A stretch of DNA of 64,000 nucleotides from positions 62,001 to 126,000 of the forward strand of contig NZ_LWKZ01000028.1 in the NCBI RefSeq assembly GCF_001905005.1, given 5' to 3'. A program made the translations under genes and the position numbers. Positions 1 through 7,966 of the stretch are shown here, piece by piece. Each line of letters starts with the position of its first letter. Within the stretch, counting starts at the first letter, position 1. This stretch comes from Streptomyces sp. CB02923. GTDB taxonomy: Bacteria > Actinomycetota > Actinomycetes > Streptomycetales > Streptomycetaceae. The notes beneath the pieces are model-generated. The model made no database searches. It worked only from the letters and a program-made list of their open reading frames with translations, and had not been told where the DNA came from.

Positions 1-184
1 CGGGCGCGGTCACCTCCACCTTGGTGGTGCCCTGGATCGCGGGCAGGCCCGAGATCGGCGGCGGTACGCACTCGGTCGGGTACGCCGCCTCCGCGGCCCC
101 GGCCGGTCCGGCGGCCGCCAGAATTCCCGCACCGGCGAGCATCAGGGCGAAGCCGCCCGCGCTCGCTCTCCTGCGTTGCCTCAT
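1..184 (-). CDS. Secreted protein of unknown function, C-terminus outside window
   Basis: Only the first 61 or so codons lie in the window. The N-terminus is a clear Sec signal peptide: an RQRRR basic stretch, a Gly/Ala/Leu-rich hydrophobic core and an AxA-type cleavage site near residue 31, followed by a mature part starting around YPTECVPPPISG. The ATG overlaps the TGA of the preceding gene (TGATG), so it belongs to the same operon as the two membrane-anchored surface proteins upstream. The visible part shows no catalytic motif. It is probably a further exported component of that surface cluster, but the domain cannot be named from this fragment. Confidence 0.7.
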   Translation of the reverse strand, partial: MRQRRRASAGGFALMLAGAGILAAAGPAGAAEAAYPTECVPPPISGLPAIQGTTKVEVTAP

Positions 185-1329
185 CACGTGGAACCTTTCG
201 ACGTCGGCGGGTCGGTCGGTGGTGCTGTGGTGGCAGACGGTGCGGTGTCCGGGGTGAACCACGGCAGGGTGGCGGCGGCATCGCCGTCCGCGGGGGCGGG
301 CTCGGCCGCGGCGGGCGCCGTACGCCGGGGAGTCCGCGGGGCGGCCCTTCGCGGCGCCCGCCGCCGCGCCCGCCCCCGCGGACGGGCGGCTCCGGGGCGC
401 GGGCGGGCCCGGTCGACGACCGCCATGCCGACACGGAAGACCGCGGCCGGCACGACGACGCACAGCAGGATCCAGAACAGCGTCACGCCCCACGGCCGCC
501 CGACGCCCCACGGCTGCTCGGCGAGCACCTTGCCGCCGTACTTCAGCGAGACGAGATGGTCGCCGTGCGCCCCCGCGGGCAGCTCCACCGGCAGTTCGAT
601 CCGCTGCTTCCGCCCGGCGGGCACGGTCCCCCGCCACTGCTGCTCCTCCCACTGCGGGGCGAACACCCCGTGCGAGGTGCCGACCTCGAAGACCGGGTCC
701 CGGGCGGAGGTGGCGCCGAGGTTGCCCACGGTGACCACGAGCCGCCGCTGCGGCGGTGCGCCGAACCAGGTCAGCAGGCCGCTGGAGCCTTCCAGGCGCG
801 GCGGTGCCAGGACGCTCAGCCGCCCGCCCGTGTCCTGCCGTGGCAGCGGCGCGACGGGGTGACCGGCCACCGTGAACGGCGCGTCGGCGGTGGCGGGCGG
901 GCCGGTCACGGTGGCGGCGTGCACGACGCACGGGCAGGGCTTGGGCGGCTCGGCGACCGGGAGGTCCTTGCGGAAGGAGCCGTCCGGGCCGGTGGTCACG
1001 GCCCGGCCGTCGCCGTTGGCGCAGGCGTTGGTGCCGCCGATCATGTTCTGCCCGCAGATGAGCAGGGTGAGCAGCGTCTTGGGCCGCCAGCCCCGGCCGG
1101 TCACGGTGACGGTGCCGCCCTTGCCCGCTTCCTGCGCGGAGAGCTGTACGCGGGGGGCGGGGGCCGCGGTGGCGGGGGCCACGGGGGCCGCGATGGCGGG
1201 CGGTGCGGGCAGCAGGGCGAGACAGAAGGGGATCAGGAGGGCAAGGAGGGGCAGAAGGGTCAGGAGGGCCGAGGCGGCTCCGCCGGTCCGGGCAGCGGCC
1301 CGGCGGCGAGCGGGCCCGGCGCGGTTCAC
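184..1329 (-). CDS. Membrane-anchored protein with a neocarzinostatin-like domain
   Basis: 381 aa. The GTG start forms a GTGA overlap with the stop of the upstream gene; longer in-frame starts would run through that gene. An N-terminal hydrophobic signal (about residues 18-45) is followed by an Ig-like region resembling the neocarzinostatin fold family (VTVTGRGW near residue 75, with paired cysteines in CGQNMIGGTNAC and PKPCPCVV). A second extracellular beta-rich region leads to a transmembrane helix (about residues 295-315, LFWILLCVVVPAAVF) and a cytoplasmic Arg/Pro/Ala-rich tail. The protein is therefore extracellular and membrane-anchored. The family is common in actinomycetes; binding of a small ligand is possible but only inferred from the fold. 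It sits in a tight operon with a DUF916-like protein. Confidence 0.72.
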   Translation of the reverse strand: MNRAGPARRRAAARTGGAASALLTLLPLLALLIPFCLALLPAPPAIAAPVAPATAAPAPRVQLSAQEAGKGGTVTVTGRGWRPKTLLTLLICGQNMIGGTNACANGDGRAVTTGPDGSFRKDLPVAEPPKPCPCVVHAATVTGPPATADAPFTVAGHPVAPLPRQDTGGRLSVLAPPRLEGSSGLLTWFGAPPQRRLVVTVGNLGATSARDPVFEVGTSHGVFAPQWEEQQWRGTVPAGRKQRIELPVELPAGAHGDHLVSLKYGGKVLAEQPWGVGRPWGVTLFWILLCVVVPAAVFRVGMAVVDRARPRPGAARPRGRARRRAPRRAAPRTPRRTAPAAAEPAPADGDAAATLPWFTPDTAPSATTAPPTDPPTSKGST

Positions 1330-2294
1330 GCGTCCGCCCCCGCCCGGGGAGCCGCCACCGGGGCCGCGTCCGGTTTCGGCCCCGGTTCTGTTTCCGGTTC
1401 CGGTTCCGTTTCCGGCTGCGCCGCCGGGGCCCCCGTCCCGGGCTCCGCCCGCCTCCGGCGCCGTACGCGCCACACGGCCGCGCCCGCCAGCAGTCCCGCG
1501 GGCGGCAGCGCGGCGACGCCCCACGGCACCGCCGTGTAGGAGGCCGCGGCCGATCCGTGCGCGCCGCCCGGCGCCGTGACCGTCAGCCGTACGTCCACCG
1601 AGTCCAGCGCGGGCGGATCGGGCCACGGCTCGGTCAGCGGGATGCGGCGGCCCGGCGGCAGGGTGACGGGGAGGGTGCGCGCGATGCGGCGCAGGGCCGG
1701 GCCGAACAGCCCGTCGGCGTCGACCGCGAGCCGTGGCGTGAGCGTGGTGTTGCCGCGGTTGACCAGCACGTACCGGATGACCGCCGCGCCGCCACGGCGC
1801 TCCACCGCCACCTCCTCGACGCTCAGCGCCGCCAGCGCGGGCCCGGTCACGCGCAGGTGCACCCGGACGGCGGCCGTCCTGCCGTGCCCTTCGGCGACGA
1901 GCGCGGCCGGGTGGTCGCCCGGCGCCGCGTCTCCCGGGACGGTCACGGTGAAGGGCACGTCCGCCCGGGTGCGCGGTGGTACCCGTACCTCCTCGGCCGC
2001 CGCCCTGATCCAGCCGCCGGACCCGGCCGGCCCGCCGCGCAGCCGTATCGTCACTGCTTCGCCACCGGGATTGGCCAGCGAGAGCCTGTCCTTCAGGACC
2101 GCCCCGGGCGCGCCTTCCAGGTAGAAGTACGGGCGATCCTGGGCGCCGGGCCGGGCGCCTCCGCCGGGGGCGGGCGCGGCGGTCCACCGTCCCGGGGCGG
2201 CGGGCGCGGCGTACGCCCCCGCCGGGCACAGCAGCGCGGCGGCGGTCGCGAGGGCTGCTGCGCCCGGGACCACCGAGCGGGTACGGGACGGCAT
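1326..2294 (-). CDS. DUF916-like secreted protein with C-terminal membrane anchor
   Basis: 322 aa. It has a signal peptide (about residues 1-29). Two beta-rich domains follow: the first contains YFYLEGAPGAVLKDRLSLAN and the phrase VPPRTRADVPFTVTVP typical of the DUF916/WxL-binding type of Ig-like domain, and the second contains YVLVNRGNTTLTPRL. A single transmembrane helix lies near residues 262-282, followed by an Arg-rich stop-transfer and a Glu/Pro-rich tail. In Firmicutes, DUF916 proteins work with other surface proteins in cell-wall-bound complexes. Here the neighbours are an LPXTG protein and a neocarzinostatin-like protein, so a surface complex is plausible but inferred. The stop overlaps the next GTG by 4 nt. 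Confidence 0.7.
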   Translation of the reverse strand: MPSRTRSVVPGAAALATAAALLCPAGAYAAPAAPGRWTAAPAPGGGARPGAQDRPYFYLEGAPGAVLKDRLSLANPGGEAVTIRLRGGPAGSGGWIRAAAEEVRVPPRTRADVPFTVTVPGDAAPGDHPAALVAEGHGRTAAVRVHLRVTGPALAALSVEEVAVERRGGAAVIRYVLVNRGNTTLTPRLAVDADGLFGPALRRIARTLPVTLPPGRRIPLTEPWPDPPALDSVDVRLTVTAPGGAHGSAAASYTAVPWGVAALPPAGLLAGAAVWRVRRRRRAEPGTGAPAAQPETEPEPETEPGPKPDAAPVAAPRAGADA

Positions 2295-2317
2295 CGGCGG
2301 CTCCTGGGGCTGGTGCA

Positions 2318-2377
2318 GGTGCTGTGCTCGTACGCGTGCCTGATGCGGGTGCTGTGCTTGTACGCGTGCCTAGTGCG
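2318..2377. repeat. Two 30-bp direct repeats between surface-protein genes
   Basis: Two consecutive 30-bp units (2318-2347 and 2348-2377), each reading GGTGCTGTGC then a TACGCGTGCCT core, differ at only a few positions, and a partial third unit follows. They lie in the gap between the LPXTG gene and the DUF916-like gene, just upstream of the latter's start. No hairpin or promoter function is obvious. Confidence 0.6.
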
Positions 2378-2423
2378 GGTGCCTGGTGCGGGCGTTTCGT
2401 GCAGCGGTGCCCGGATCGCGGGA

Positions 2424-3230
2424 CTAGGCGCGCTTCTGGTTGCGCCGTGTCAGCCACAGGACGCCCGCCGCACCGGCGAGGAGCACCGTGCCGCCGAGCG
2501 TGCCGAAGGCGACGGCGGAGTCGGCCGGTCCGGTCTGCGGCAGTTCGCCGCCGCCGGAGGTGCCCGACGATCCCCCGGCGCTGCTCCCGGAGCCGCCCGT
2601 GGTCCCGCCGGTGGTTCCCCCGGTGGAGCTGTCGGCCCCGCTGCCGCCCGTACTGCCGGAACCACCCGTTCCGCCCGTTCCACCCGTTCCGCCCGTGCCC
2701 TTGACGTCCAGGGTGAGCGACGGCTTCGGGTTGTTGGCGGGCGTGCAGGTGGTGGTCGTACCGAGGGCCTTGATGGTGAGCGTGGAGGCGGTGAAGGTGA
2801 CCTGGCCGCTCCCCTTGGGCGTGTACGTCCCGCTCAAGTCACTGACCTTGATGGGCGTGTTGGCGGGGATCGCCTTGTCGTTGGGCGGCCCGGACACGGG
2901 CACGGTGCCGCTCTCCGCGCCGCCCAGCTTGATGAGGGCGTTCGGTTTCATGGCGCCCGCGCCGAGTTCGACGGGGCTGGAGGAGACGCCCTTCTGGAAG
3001 GACATCACCAGCTTGTACGCGCTGCCGCTGCGCGTGCTCCTGATGTCGATGGGCGAGACCGCGCTCTTGTTCCCGATCGGCGTCTTGCACTGGTAGTTGA
3101 CGTCCACGACGTCGGCCCGTGCGGCCGGCGCGGCGAGCAGGACCGCGGACCCCGCCGTCAGCGCCACGGCCGCGGCCAGGCCGGCCGCGCGGCGGGGGCG
3201 CGCGGCGTGCTGTTCGTAGAAGCGGGCCAC
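2424..3230 (-). CDS. LPXTG-anchored DUF6801-type surface protein
   Basis: 268 aa. The GTG at 3230 is chosen because AAGGGG lies 8 nt upstream; in-frame extension has no better site. A signal peptide of about 40 residues is followed by a beta-rich domain (DVNYQCKTPIGNKSAVSP onward to about residue 165), which resembles DUF6801 of actinobacterial wall proteins, including two cysteines that could pair. Then comes a Gly/Ser/Thr-rich low-complexity spacer (repeats of GGTGG and GSGG), and the C-terminus is a full sorting signal: LPQTG, a hydrophobic stretch and the basic tail RRNQKRA. It should be covalently attached to peptidoglycan by a class E/F-type sortase encoded elsewhere. It is probably the first gene of the surface operon running to the window edge. 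Confidence 0.85.
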   Translation of the reverse strand: MARFYEQHAARPRRAAGLAAAVALTAGSAVLLAAPAARADVVDVNYQCKTPIGNKSAVSPIDIRSTRSGSAYKLVMSFQKGVSSSPVELGAGAMKPNALIKLGGAESGTVPVSGPPNDKAIPANTPIKVSDLSGTYTPKGSGQVTFTASTLTIKALGTTTTCTPANNPKPSLTLDVKGTGGTGGTGGTGGSGSTGGSGADSSTGGTTGGTTGGSGSSAGGSSGTSGGGELPQTGPADSAVAFGTLGGTVLLAGAAGVLWLTRRNQKRA

Positions 3231-3676
3231 CTTGAGTTCCCCTTCTCGCGGTTGAGCGCCGCCCGATGTTACTGACGGCACATCAGATCGGTGGCTCAAG
3301 GTACGCCGGGGACCTTGTCGAGGGAAGTCACAGAACAGGCCGGATCCGTACGGCGCGGGGCTCCGGGGGAAGGCGGGGAGAGCGGAACGCGGGGAGCACG
3401 GGAAGCAAGGGGCGCCTGAGGTGCAGGGGAGGTACGTCCGGGGGCCCATCGCGGGTGGACGCTCGTACCCCGGAGCCGCCTGTACGGAGACAACCGGCCG
3501 CGGCCCGCAGACAGCCATCGCCGTAGCGGGATCCGCTACGGCGCCTTCAGAGTCACTCATGTGCGGCCACGGCGCGTTCCGGCGCGCTCACGTACGGCCA
3601 CGAATCCACACCGCTCCGGCACGCGGCGCGCCGCGCACCACCGCCCGCGGCGCGAAGGAGGGCCCCGCCAGGGGCC
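3231..3676. other. Intergenic region, no gene seen
   Basis: This 446-bp gap separates the start of the LPXTG gene from the end of the anti-sigma factor gene. It should hold the promoter of the surface operon. Short open frames here have no ribosome binding site and no recognisable protein. I see no convincing promoter boxes. Confidence 0.5.
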
Positions 3677-3678
3677 CT
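3659..3678. terminator. Hairpin at end of anti-sigma gene
   Basis: Perfect 8-bp inverted repeat AGGGCCCC-GCCA-GGGGCCCT overlapping the stop codon of the anti-sigma factor gene. It has no clear U-tract, as is usual in Streptomyces. Confidence 0.55.
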
Positions 3679-4174
3679 AAGAGGGAGCTGCGAGCTCCGC
3701 CCACACGGTCTTGCCCGTGCCGTCGGGGTTGCGGACGACTCCCCAGTCAAGACACAGGCGCTGCACGATGAACATGCCGTGCCCGCCGGGCCGCCCCGCC
3801 CGGTGGGGGGTGCGGGGCGCGGGCGAGCCCGCGCCGAGGTCGGTCACTTCGAGGCGCAGCACCTTGGCGTTGCTGCGCAGGCGCAGTTCCTCGGGTCCCT
3901 CCGCGTGCAGGCAGGCGTTGGTGACCAGCTCGGACACCACGAGCAGGACGTCCTCGGCGGCCGCCCGCTGGTCGGCGCTGTCGGCCGGCAGCCAGCCCCA
4001 GTCGTGGAGGGCCTGCCGGGCGAAGTCACGGGCTCGCGCGACGGCTCCCTGCACACCCGCCAGGCGCAGCCTGCGGATCTGGCCGACCGGGACGGCCGGG
4101 GAGGCGGAGGGAGCGCCGGCGTTGCCCGGCTCCGGGCCGAGGTCGCCCGGCGGGTACGGCCGGGTGGTGCTCAT
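3677..4174 (-). CDS. prsI: Anti-sigma factor, HATPase_c (RsbW/PrsI-like) kinase
   Basis: 165 aa. The protein has the HATPase_c fold of the SpoIIAB/RsbW family: an N-box region LLVVSELVTNACLHAEG (about residues 79-95), VTDLGAG as the G1 box, and GGHGMFIVQRL as the G2 region. Such proteins bind and silence a SigB/SigF-type sigma factor and phosphorylate a STAS antagonist on serine. The STAS gene lies directly upstream on the same strand and the sigma gene diverges just beyond it. The set, next to the hut genes, matches the S. coelicolor sigI-prsI-arsI partner-switching locus as I recall it. Assignment as PrsI rests on this context; another orthologue of the large Streptomyces RsbW family is possible. 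Confidence 0.8.
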   Translation of the reverse strand: MSTTRPYPPGDLGPEPGNAGAPSASPAVPVGQIRRLRLAGVQGAVARARDFARQALHDWGWLPADSADQRAAAEDVLLVVSELVTNACLHAEGPEELRLRSNAKVLRLEVTDLGAGSPAPRTPHRAGRPGGHGMFIVQRLCLDWGVVRNPDGTGKTVWAELAAPS

Positions 4175-4355
4175 CAGCGCTTCACCTCACCGATTCGCCA
4201 TTTCACGGATAGCGGTTACCTGACAGATTCAACAGATTCAGATGTCTCCTGCCCGACGGGACCGTGAGAACACCCACTTCTTGGGTACGGAAGTTGTGAC
4301 GCGGGCAACGCATACGGGAGGAACCCCCCGTAGTGCACCACCTGCGCCGCCACCG

Positions 4356-4724
4356 TCAGTCGGCGAGAGCCTTGTCGAGGGAGTCGTGCACGGTGAACAC
4401 CGCGTCCGCGCCAGTGATCTCGAAGACCCGCGCCACCACCGGTTGCATCCCGGCCAGATGTACCCCGCCTCCCCCGGCCTCCGCCTTCAGGCGGGCACCG
4501 AGCAGTACGTTCAAGCCGGTGGAGTCCATGAACTCCAGTTGCGAGCAGTCGACGACCAGTCGCGCGAAGCCGTCCGCGACACACCCCTCGAGTGATTCGC
4601 GCAACAGGTCCGCGGTGTGGTGATCCAGCTCACCCGCGACGGACACGATCGCGCTGGCACCCTGATGCCGGATCGCGACATTGAGCCGTCCCCGGCTGGC
4701 ACTGCCGACCGTCCCGCGGTCCAT
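4356..4724 (-). CDS. arsI: Anti-anti-sigma factor, STAS domain (ArsI-like)
   Basis: 122 aa, a single STAS domain of the SpoIIAA/RsbV type. The phosphorylation loop reads MDSTGLN (about residues 66-72) with the serine following aspartate intact, as needed for switching by kinase and phosphatase. The unphosphorylated form is expected to bind the anti-sigma ATPase encoded 180 bp downstream and release the sigma factor. The gene is divergent from the sigma gene; about 260 bp between them must carry both promoters. I could not find a clear SigB-type GTTT/GGGTAT pair, so autoregulation is not demonstrated. Naming as arsI is by context. Confidence 0.82.
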   Translation of the reverse strand: MDRGTVGSASRGRLNVAIRHQGASAIVSVAGELDHHTADLLRESLEGCVADGFARLVVDCSQLEFMDSTGLNVLLGARLKAEAGGGGVHLAGMQPVVARVFEITGADAVFTVHDSLDKALAD

Positions 4725-4985
4725 GCGCGTGCACCCCTCTTGCTGTCTCGGCGTCCGATTGCTGACGACTGCGCTGACCGAACACTACGCCTTCGATACA
4801 CGCAGCTGGTAGCCGAACAATACGTAATTCACAGCAAACTCGGACAACACGCACTTGCCATCTTCCGGCAAACCCAGGTAGGCGTAGTAAGGACACATTC
4901 GAAACGGCCGGCTTTGGAGGCGCCGCACACCGCAGCTTCGCGTAGAGGCATCGGCAGCCATATGCCGAGAACGATGGAGGACAAC

Positions 4986-5993
4986 ATGTCACCCCGGCTC
5001 GACGAATTGCGCACCGAAGACACCACGGAGACCGCGTCGTCGACTCCCCTGTCAGAGACCACCCTCGCGGAGGCCGCTCTCACCGAGGCCGTCCTGGCCG
5101 AGGCCGCCCTGCCCGACCCGTCCCGAACGACTCATTCCCCGCAGATCACATCTGAATCAGCCGAATCGGATGTGGCAGGAATCCCCGAGCTCGACGGGCT
5201 GCCCGAGATCCCGCCGTACGCCGAGGTGGGGCCGGTGGACGCACGGGCCCTGTCCAAGACCCTCTTCGAGCGCCTGGAGTCGCTGGAAGAAGGCACGCAC
5301 GAATTCGCGTACGTCCGCAACACCCTGGTCGAGCTCAACCTCGCGCTGGTGAAGTTCGCGGCCTCCCGGTTCCGCTCCCGCAGCGAGCCCATGGAGGACA
5401 TCGTCCAGGTCGGCACCATCGGCCTGATCAAGGCGATAGACCGCTTCGAGCTCAGCCGCGGCGTGGAGTTCCCGACGTTCGCCATGCCGACCATCGTCGG
5501 CGAGATCAAGCGTTTCTTCCGTGACACCAGCTGGTCCGTACGGGTGCCCAGGCGCCTGCAGGAGCTCCGCCTGGACCTGGCCAAGGCCGGCGACGAGCTG
5601 GCGCAGAAGCTGGACCGGTCCCCGACGGTGAGCGAGCTCGCCGAGCGCCTCGGCATCACCAACGAGGAGGTCGTCGAGGGCATGGCCGCGAGCAACGCCT
5701 ACACGGCCAGCTCGCTGGACGCCCAGCCGGAGGAGGACGACAACGAGGGTGCGCTGGCCGACCGCATCGGCTACGAGGACCACGGCCTCGAAGGCATCGA
5801 GTACGTGGAGTCGCTCAAGCCGCTGATCGCCGAGCTGCCCCCGCGTGACCGCAAGATCCTCTCGCTCCGCTTCGTCGCCAACATGACGCAGTCGGAGATC
5901 GGCGAGGAGCTGAACATCTCCCAGATGCACGTGTCGCGGCTGCTGTCGCGCACGCTCGTCAAGCTCCGCAAGGGGCTGATGGTCGAGGAGTGA
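4986..5993 (+). CDS. sigI: RNA polymerase sigma factor, SigB/SigF/SigG family (SigI-like)
   Basis: 335 aa. ATG 4986 is preceded by GGAGG with 5-nt spacing; the frame is open further upstream but without a site as good. The first 90 or so residues are a variable Thr/Ala/Glu-rich extension. Region 2 follows (about 118-190, EPMEDIVQVGTIGLIKAIDRF and FPTFAMPTIVGEIKRFFRD), then region 3 (RSPTVSELAERLGI) and region 4 (about 283-332, LPPRDRKILSLRF and the HTH TQSEIGEELNISQMHVSRLL). It directs core polymerase to stress or development promoters. Activity is expected to be controlled by the neighbouring ATPase/STAS pair. It is one of about nine SigB-like paralogues usual in Streptomyces; identity with SigI is inferred from gene neighbours. 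Confidence 0.88.
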   Translation: MSPRLDELRTEDTTETASSTPLSETTLAEAALTEAVLAEAALPDPSRTTHSPQITSESAESDVAGIPELDGLPEIPPYAEVGPVDARALSKTLFERLESLEEGTHEFAYVRNTLVELNLALVKFAASRFRSRSEPMEDIVQVGTIGLIKAIDRFELSRGVEFPTFAMPTIVGEIKRFFRDTSWSVRVPRRLQELRLDLAKAGDELAQKLDRSPTVSELAERLGITNEEVVEGMAASNAYTASSLDAQPEEDDNEGALADRIGYEDHGLEGIEYVESLKPLIAELPPRDRKILSLRFVANMTQSEIGEELNISQMHVSRLLSRTLVKLRKGLMVEE

Positions 5994-6051
5994 GTCCGGC
6001 GAACACCTCGCGGTCGCTGCCGGCCTGACGGGCCGGCAACCGCCCGCGCGG

Positions 6052-6091
6052 AAGAGGGCCTGCCCCGGTCACCCGGGACGGGCCCTCTTTT
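6052..6091. terminator. Strong bidirectional rho-independent terminator
   Basis: The GC-rich stem starts AAGAGGGCC and returns as GGCCCTCTTTT, ending in four T on the plus strand. It lies between the convergent sigma gene and the secreted-protein gene. Confidence 0.8.
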
Positions 6092-6105
6092 GCCGACAGG
6101 CGCGC

Positions 6106-6534
6106 CTACAGCGTCGTGATGATCTCCTCGCCCGAGAGGCCCGGACCGTTCTCCTCCGTGAAGTCGACGGTGACCTTCACGTCGTCGCCCGGGGCGAAGT
6201 GCGAGCCGGGAGCCTGCTCCAGGTTCAGCCGGAGGGCGCGGGTCTTGTAGTCACACGTGATCTCCCCGGCCGGGACGGTGCCGGTGGCCGTCGAGACCGG
6301 GTCGGCCTTTCCGTCCGCCTTGGTGACCTTGCCGGCCAGCCCGAACGTGTAGCCGGTGTCGCAGGAGTAGCCGAGGTTCACCGAGAGCCGCTGCCCGTCG
6401 AGCGTGACCTTGTCAATGGACACCACGTTGGCCTTCGCCGCGGCGGTCGGCGCCATGGCCAGTGCGGCGCCGCCGAGGACGGCGACGGCCGCCGCGGTAC
6501 CGGCGATACGCGCCGTGATGCGACCGGTCTTCAT
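6106..6534 (-). CDS. Small secreted protein of unknown function
   Basis: 142 aa. The ATG at 6534 has GGAAGGA upstream. A signal peptide covers about residues 1-33 (RITARIAGTAAAVAVLG then AMAPTAAAKA). The mature 110 residues look beta-rich with two cysteines (YSCDTGYTF and ITCDYKTR) that could form a disulfide, and include an acidic C-terminal segment. It is convergent with the sigma gene. A secreted protein in this place is also found in the corresponding S. coelicolor region as I recall. Function unknown. Confidence 0.75.
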   Translation of the reverse strand: MKTGRITARIAGTAAAVAVLGGAALAMAPTAAAKANVVSIDKVTLDGQRLSVNLGYSCDTGYTFGLAGKVTKADGKADPVSTATGTVPAGEITCDYKTRALRLNLEQAPGSHFAPGDDVKVTVDFTEENGPGLSGEEIITTL

Positions 6535-6731
6535 AGGATTCCTTCCCCCCGCGCGGTCACCCGTGGCGCGTGCCGGAGTTTTCTCCGGCTGTGCGGGTGA
6601 CTGCGGCAGTTGTTCGCGTGGAGCCCGGACATTACGTGATCTCCGTAATGTCCGGTAGCGGAATCCGTTGAATCCGACGCCGTTCGAAGGCGCTGCCCCT
6701 CGACGTCGCTGCCCCTTGAAGTCGCTGCCGT

Positions 6732-7937
6732 TCAGACGCGTTCGCCGCGGTGCCAGACCTGGGAGACGAGGGGTACGCCCGGACGGTAGGCGAGGTGGAC
6801 GTGGGAGGGCGCGTCGAGGAGGGCGAGGTCGGCGCGGGCGCCGGGGGTGAGGCGTCCCACGTCGGTACGGCGCAGGGCCGCCGCGCCGCCGGCCGTGGCG
6901 GACCAGACGGCTTCGTCGGGGGTCATCTTCATGTCCCGTACGGCCAGGGCGATGCAGAAGGGCATCGAGCTGGTGAAGGACGAGCCCGGGTTGCAGTCGG
7001 TGGACAGGGCGACGGTGGCGCCCGCGTCGAGCAGGGGGCGTGCGTCGGGCCACTGCGCGCGGGTGGAGAACTCGGCGCCGGGCAGCAGGGTGGCGACGGT
7101 CGCGCTGTTGGCGAGGGCGTCGATGTCGGCGGCGTCGAGGTGGGTGCAGTGGTCGGCTGAGGCGGCGTCGAGTTCGACGGCGATCTGTACGCCGGGGCCG
7201 TGGTGGAGCTGGTTGGCGTGCACGCGCGGGAGCAGGCCCTTGGCCTTGCCCGCGGTGAGGATCGCGCGGGCCTGGTCGCCGTCGAAGGCGCCCTGTTCGC
7301 AGAAGACGTCGATCCAGCGGGCGTACGGGGCGCAGGCGTCGAGCATGGGGCCGGTGACGAGGTCGACGTACCCGGCGGGGTCGTCGGCGTAGTCGGGGGA
7401 GACGATGTGCGCGCCGAGGAAGGTGACTTCGTCGGTGTGGGCGGCGGCGATGCGCAGGGCGCGGGCCTCGTCCTCGACGTTCAGGCCGTAGCCGGACTTG
7501 GTCTCCAGGGTCGTGGTGCCCTGGCGGAGCGCTTCGGCGAGGTACTTGGCGACGTTGGCGTGCAGTTCCTCGTCGGTGGCGGCGCGGGTGGCGGCGACGG
7601 TGGTGCGGATGCCGCCGGCCGAGTAGGGGCGGCCGGACATCCGGGCGTTGAACTCGGCGGTGCGGTCGCCGCCGAAGACCAGGTGGGAGTGGGAGTCGAC
7701 GAAGCCGGGGATGGCCGCGCGGCCTCCGGCGTCGTGGTGACTGTCAGTGGCGGGTGCTTTGCTTGTCGTACCGATCCAGGCGACGCGGTCGCCGTCGAAG
7801 ACGACGGCCGCGTCCCGGATGAGACCGAGGGGGCCTTCGCCGAGGGAGGGGTCGTTGGTGACGAGGCTGGCGATGTTGGTGATGGCGGTGGTGTGGCCGT
7901 TCGCGGTGCGTTCCGCGGCCGTGGTGCTGGGGTTCAT
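6732..7937 (-). CDS. hutI: Imidazolonepropionase
   Basis: 401 aa, typical length for HutI. It hydrolyses 4-imidazolone-5-propionate to N-formimidoyl-L-glutamate, the third step of histidine degradation in the cytoplasm. It belongs to the amidohydrolase superfamily: metal motif HSHLVFGG (about residue 90), LETKSGYGL, the HANQLH metal/substrate segment, and STDCNPGSS with the conserved aspartate. The ATG at 7937 gives a short N-terminal tail; there is a 29-bp gap after the hutF stop. It is the last gene of the hutU operon. Confidence 0.95.
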   Translation of the reverse strand: MNPSTTAAERTANGHTTAITNIASLVTNDPSLGEGPLGLIRDAAVVFDGDRVAWIGTTSKAPATDSHHDAGGRAAIPGFVDSHSHLVFGGDRTAEFNARMSGRPYSAGGIRTTVAATRAATDEELHANVAKYLAEALRQGTTTLETKSGYGLNVEDEARALRIAAAHTDEVTFLGAHIVSPDYADDPAGYVDLVTGPMLDACAPYARWIDVFCEQGAFDGDQARAILTAGKAKGLLPRVHANQLHHGPGVQIAVELDAASADHCTHLDAADIDALANSATVATLLPGAEFSTRAQWPDARPLLDAGATVALSTDCNPGSSFTSSMPFCIALAVRDMKMTPDEAVWSATAGGAAALRRTDVGRLTPGARADLALLDAPSHVHLAYRPGVPLVSQVWHRGERV

Positions 7938-7966
7938 CGTGGGGGTGCTCTCCTTCGGCCGCGGAT

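Noticed and set aside
1203..3275. 690-aa plus-strand open frame across the surface-protein genes
   Set aside because: Arg/Gly/Ala-rich nonsense composition opposite three genes with signal peptides and an LPXTG signal; a GC-bias artefact.
4617..4985. N-terminal extension of the sigma factor by 123 codons
   Set aside because: Would overlap the divergent STAS gene and lacks a ribosome binding site; ATG 4986 has GGAGG.
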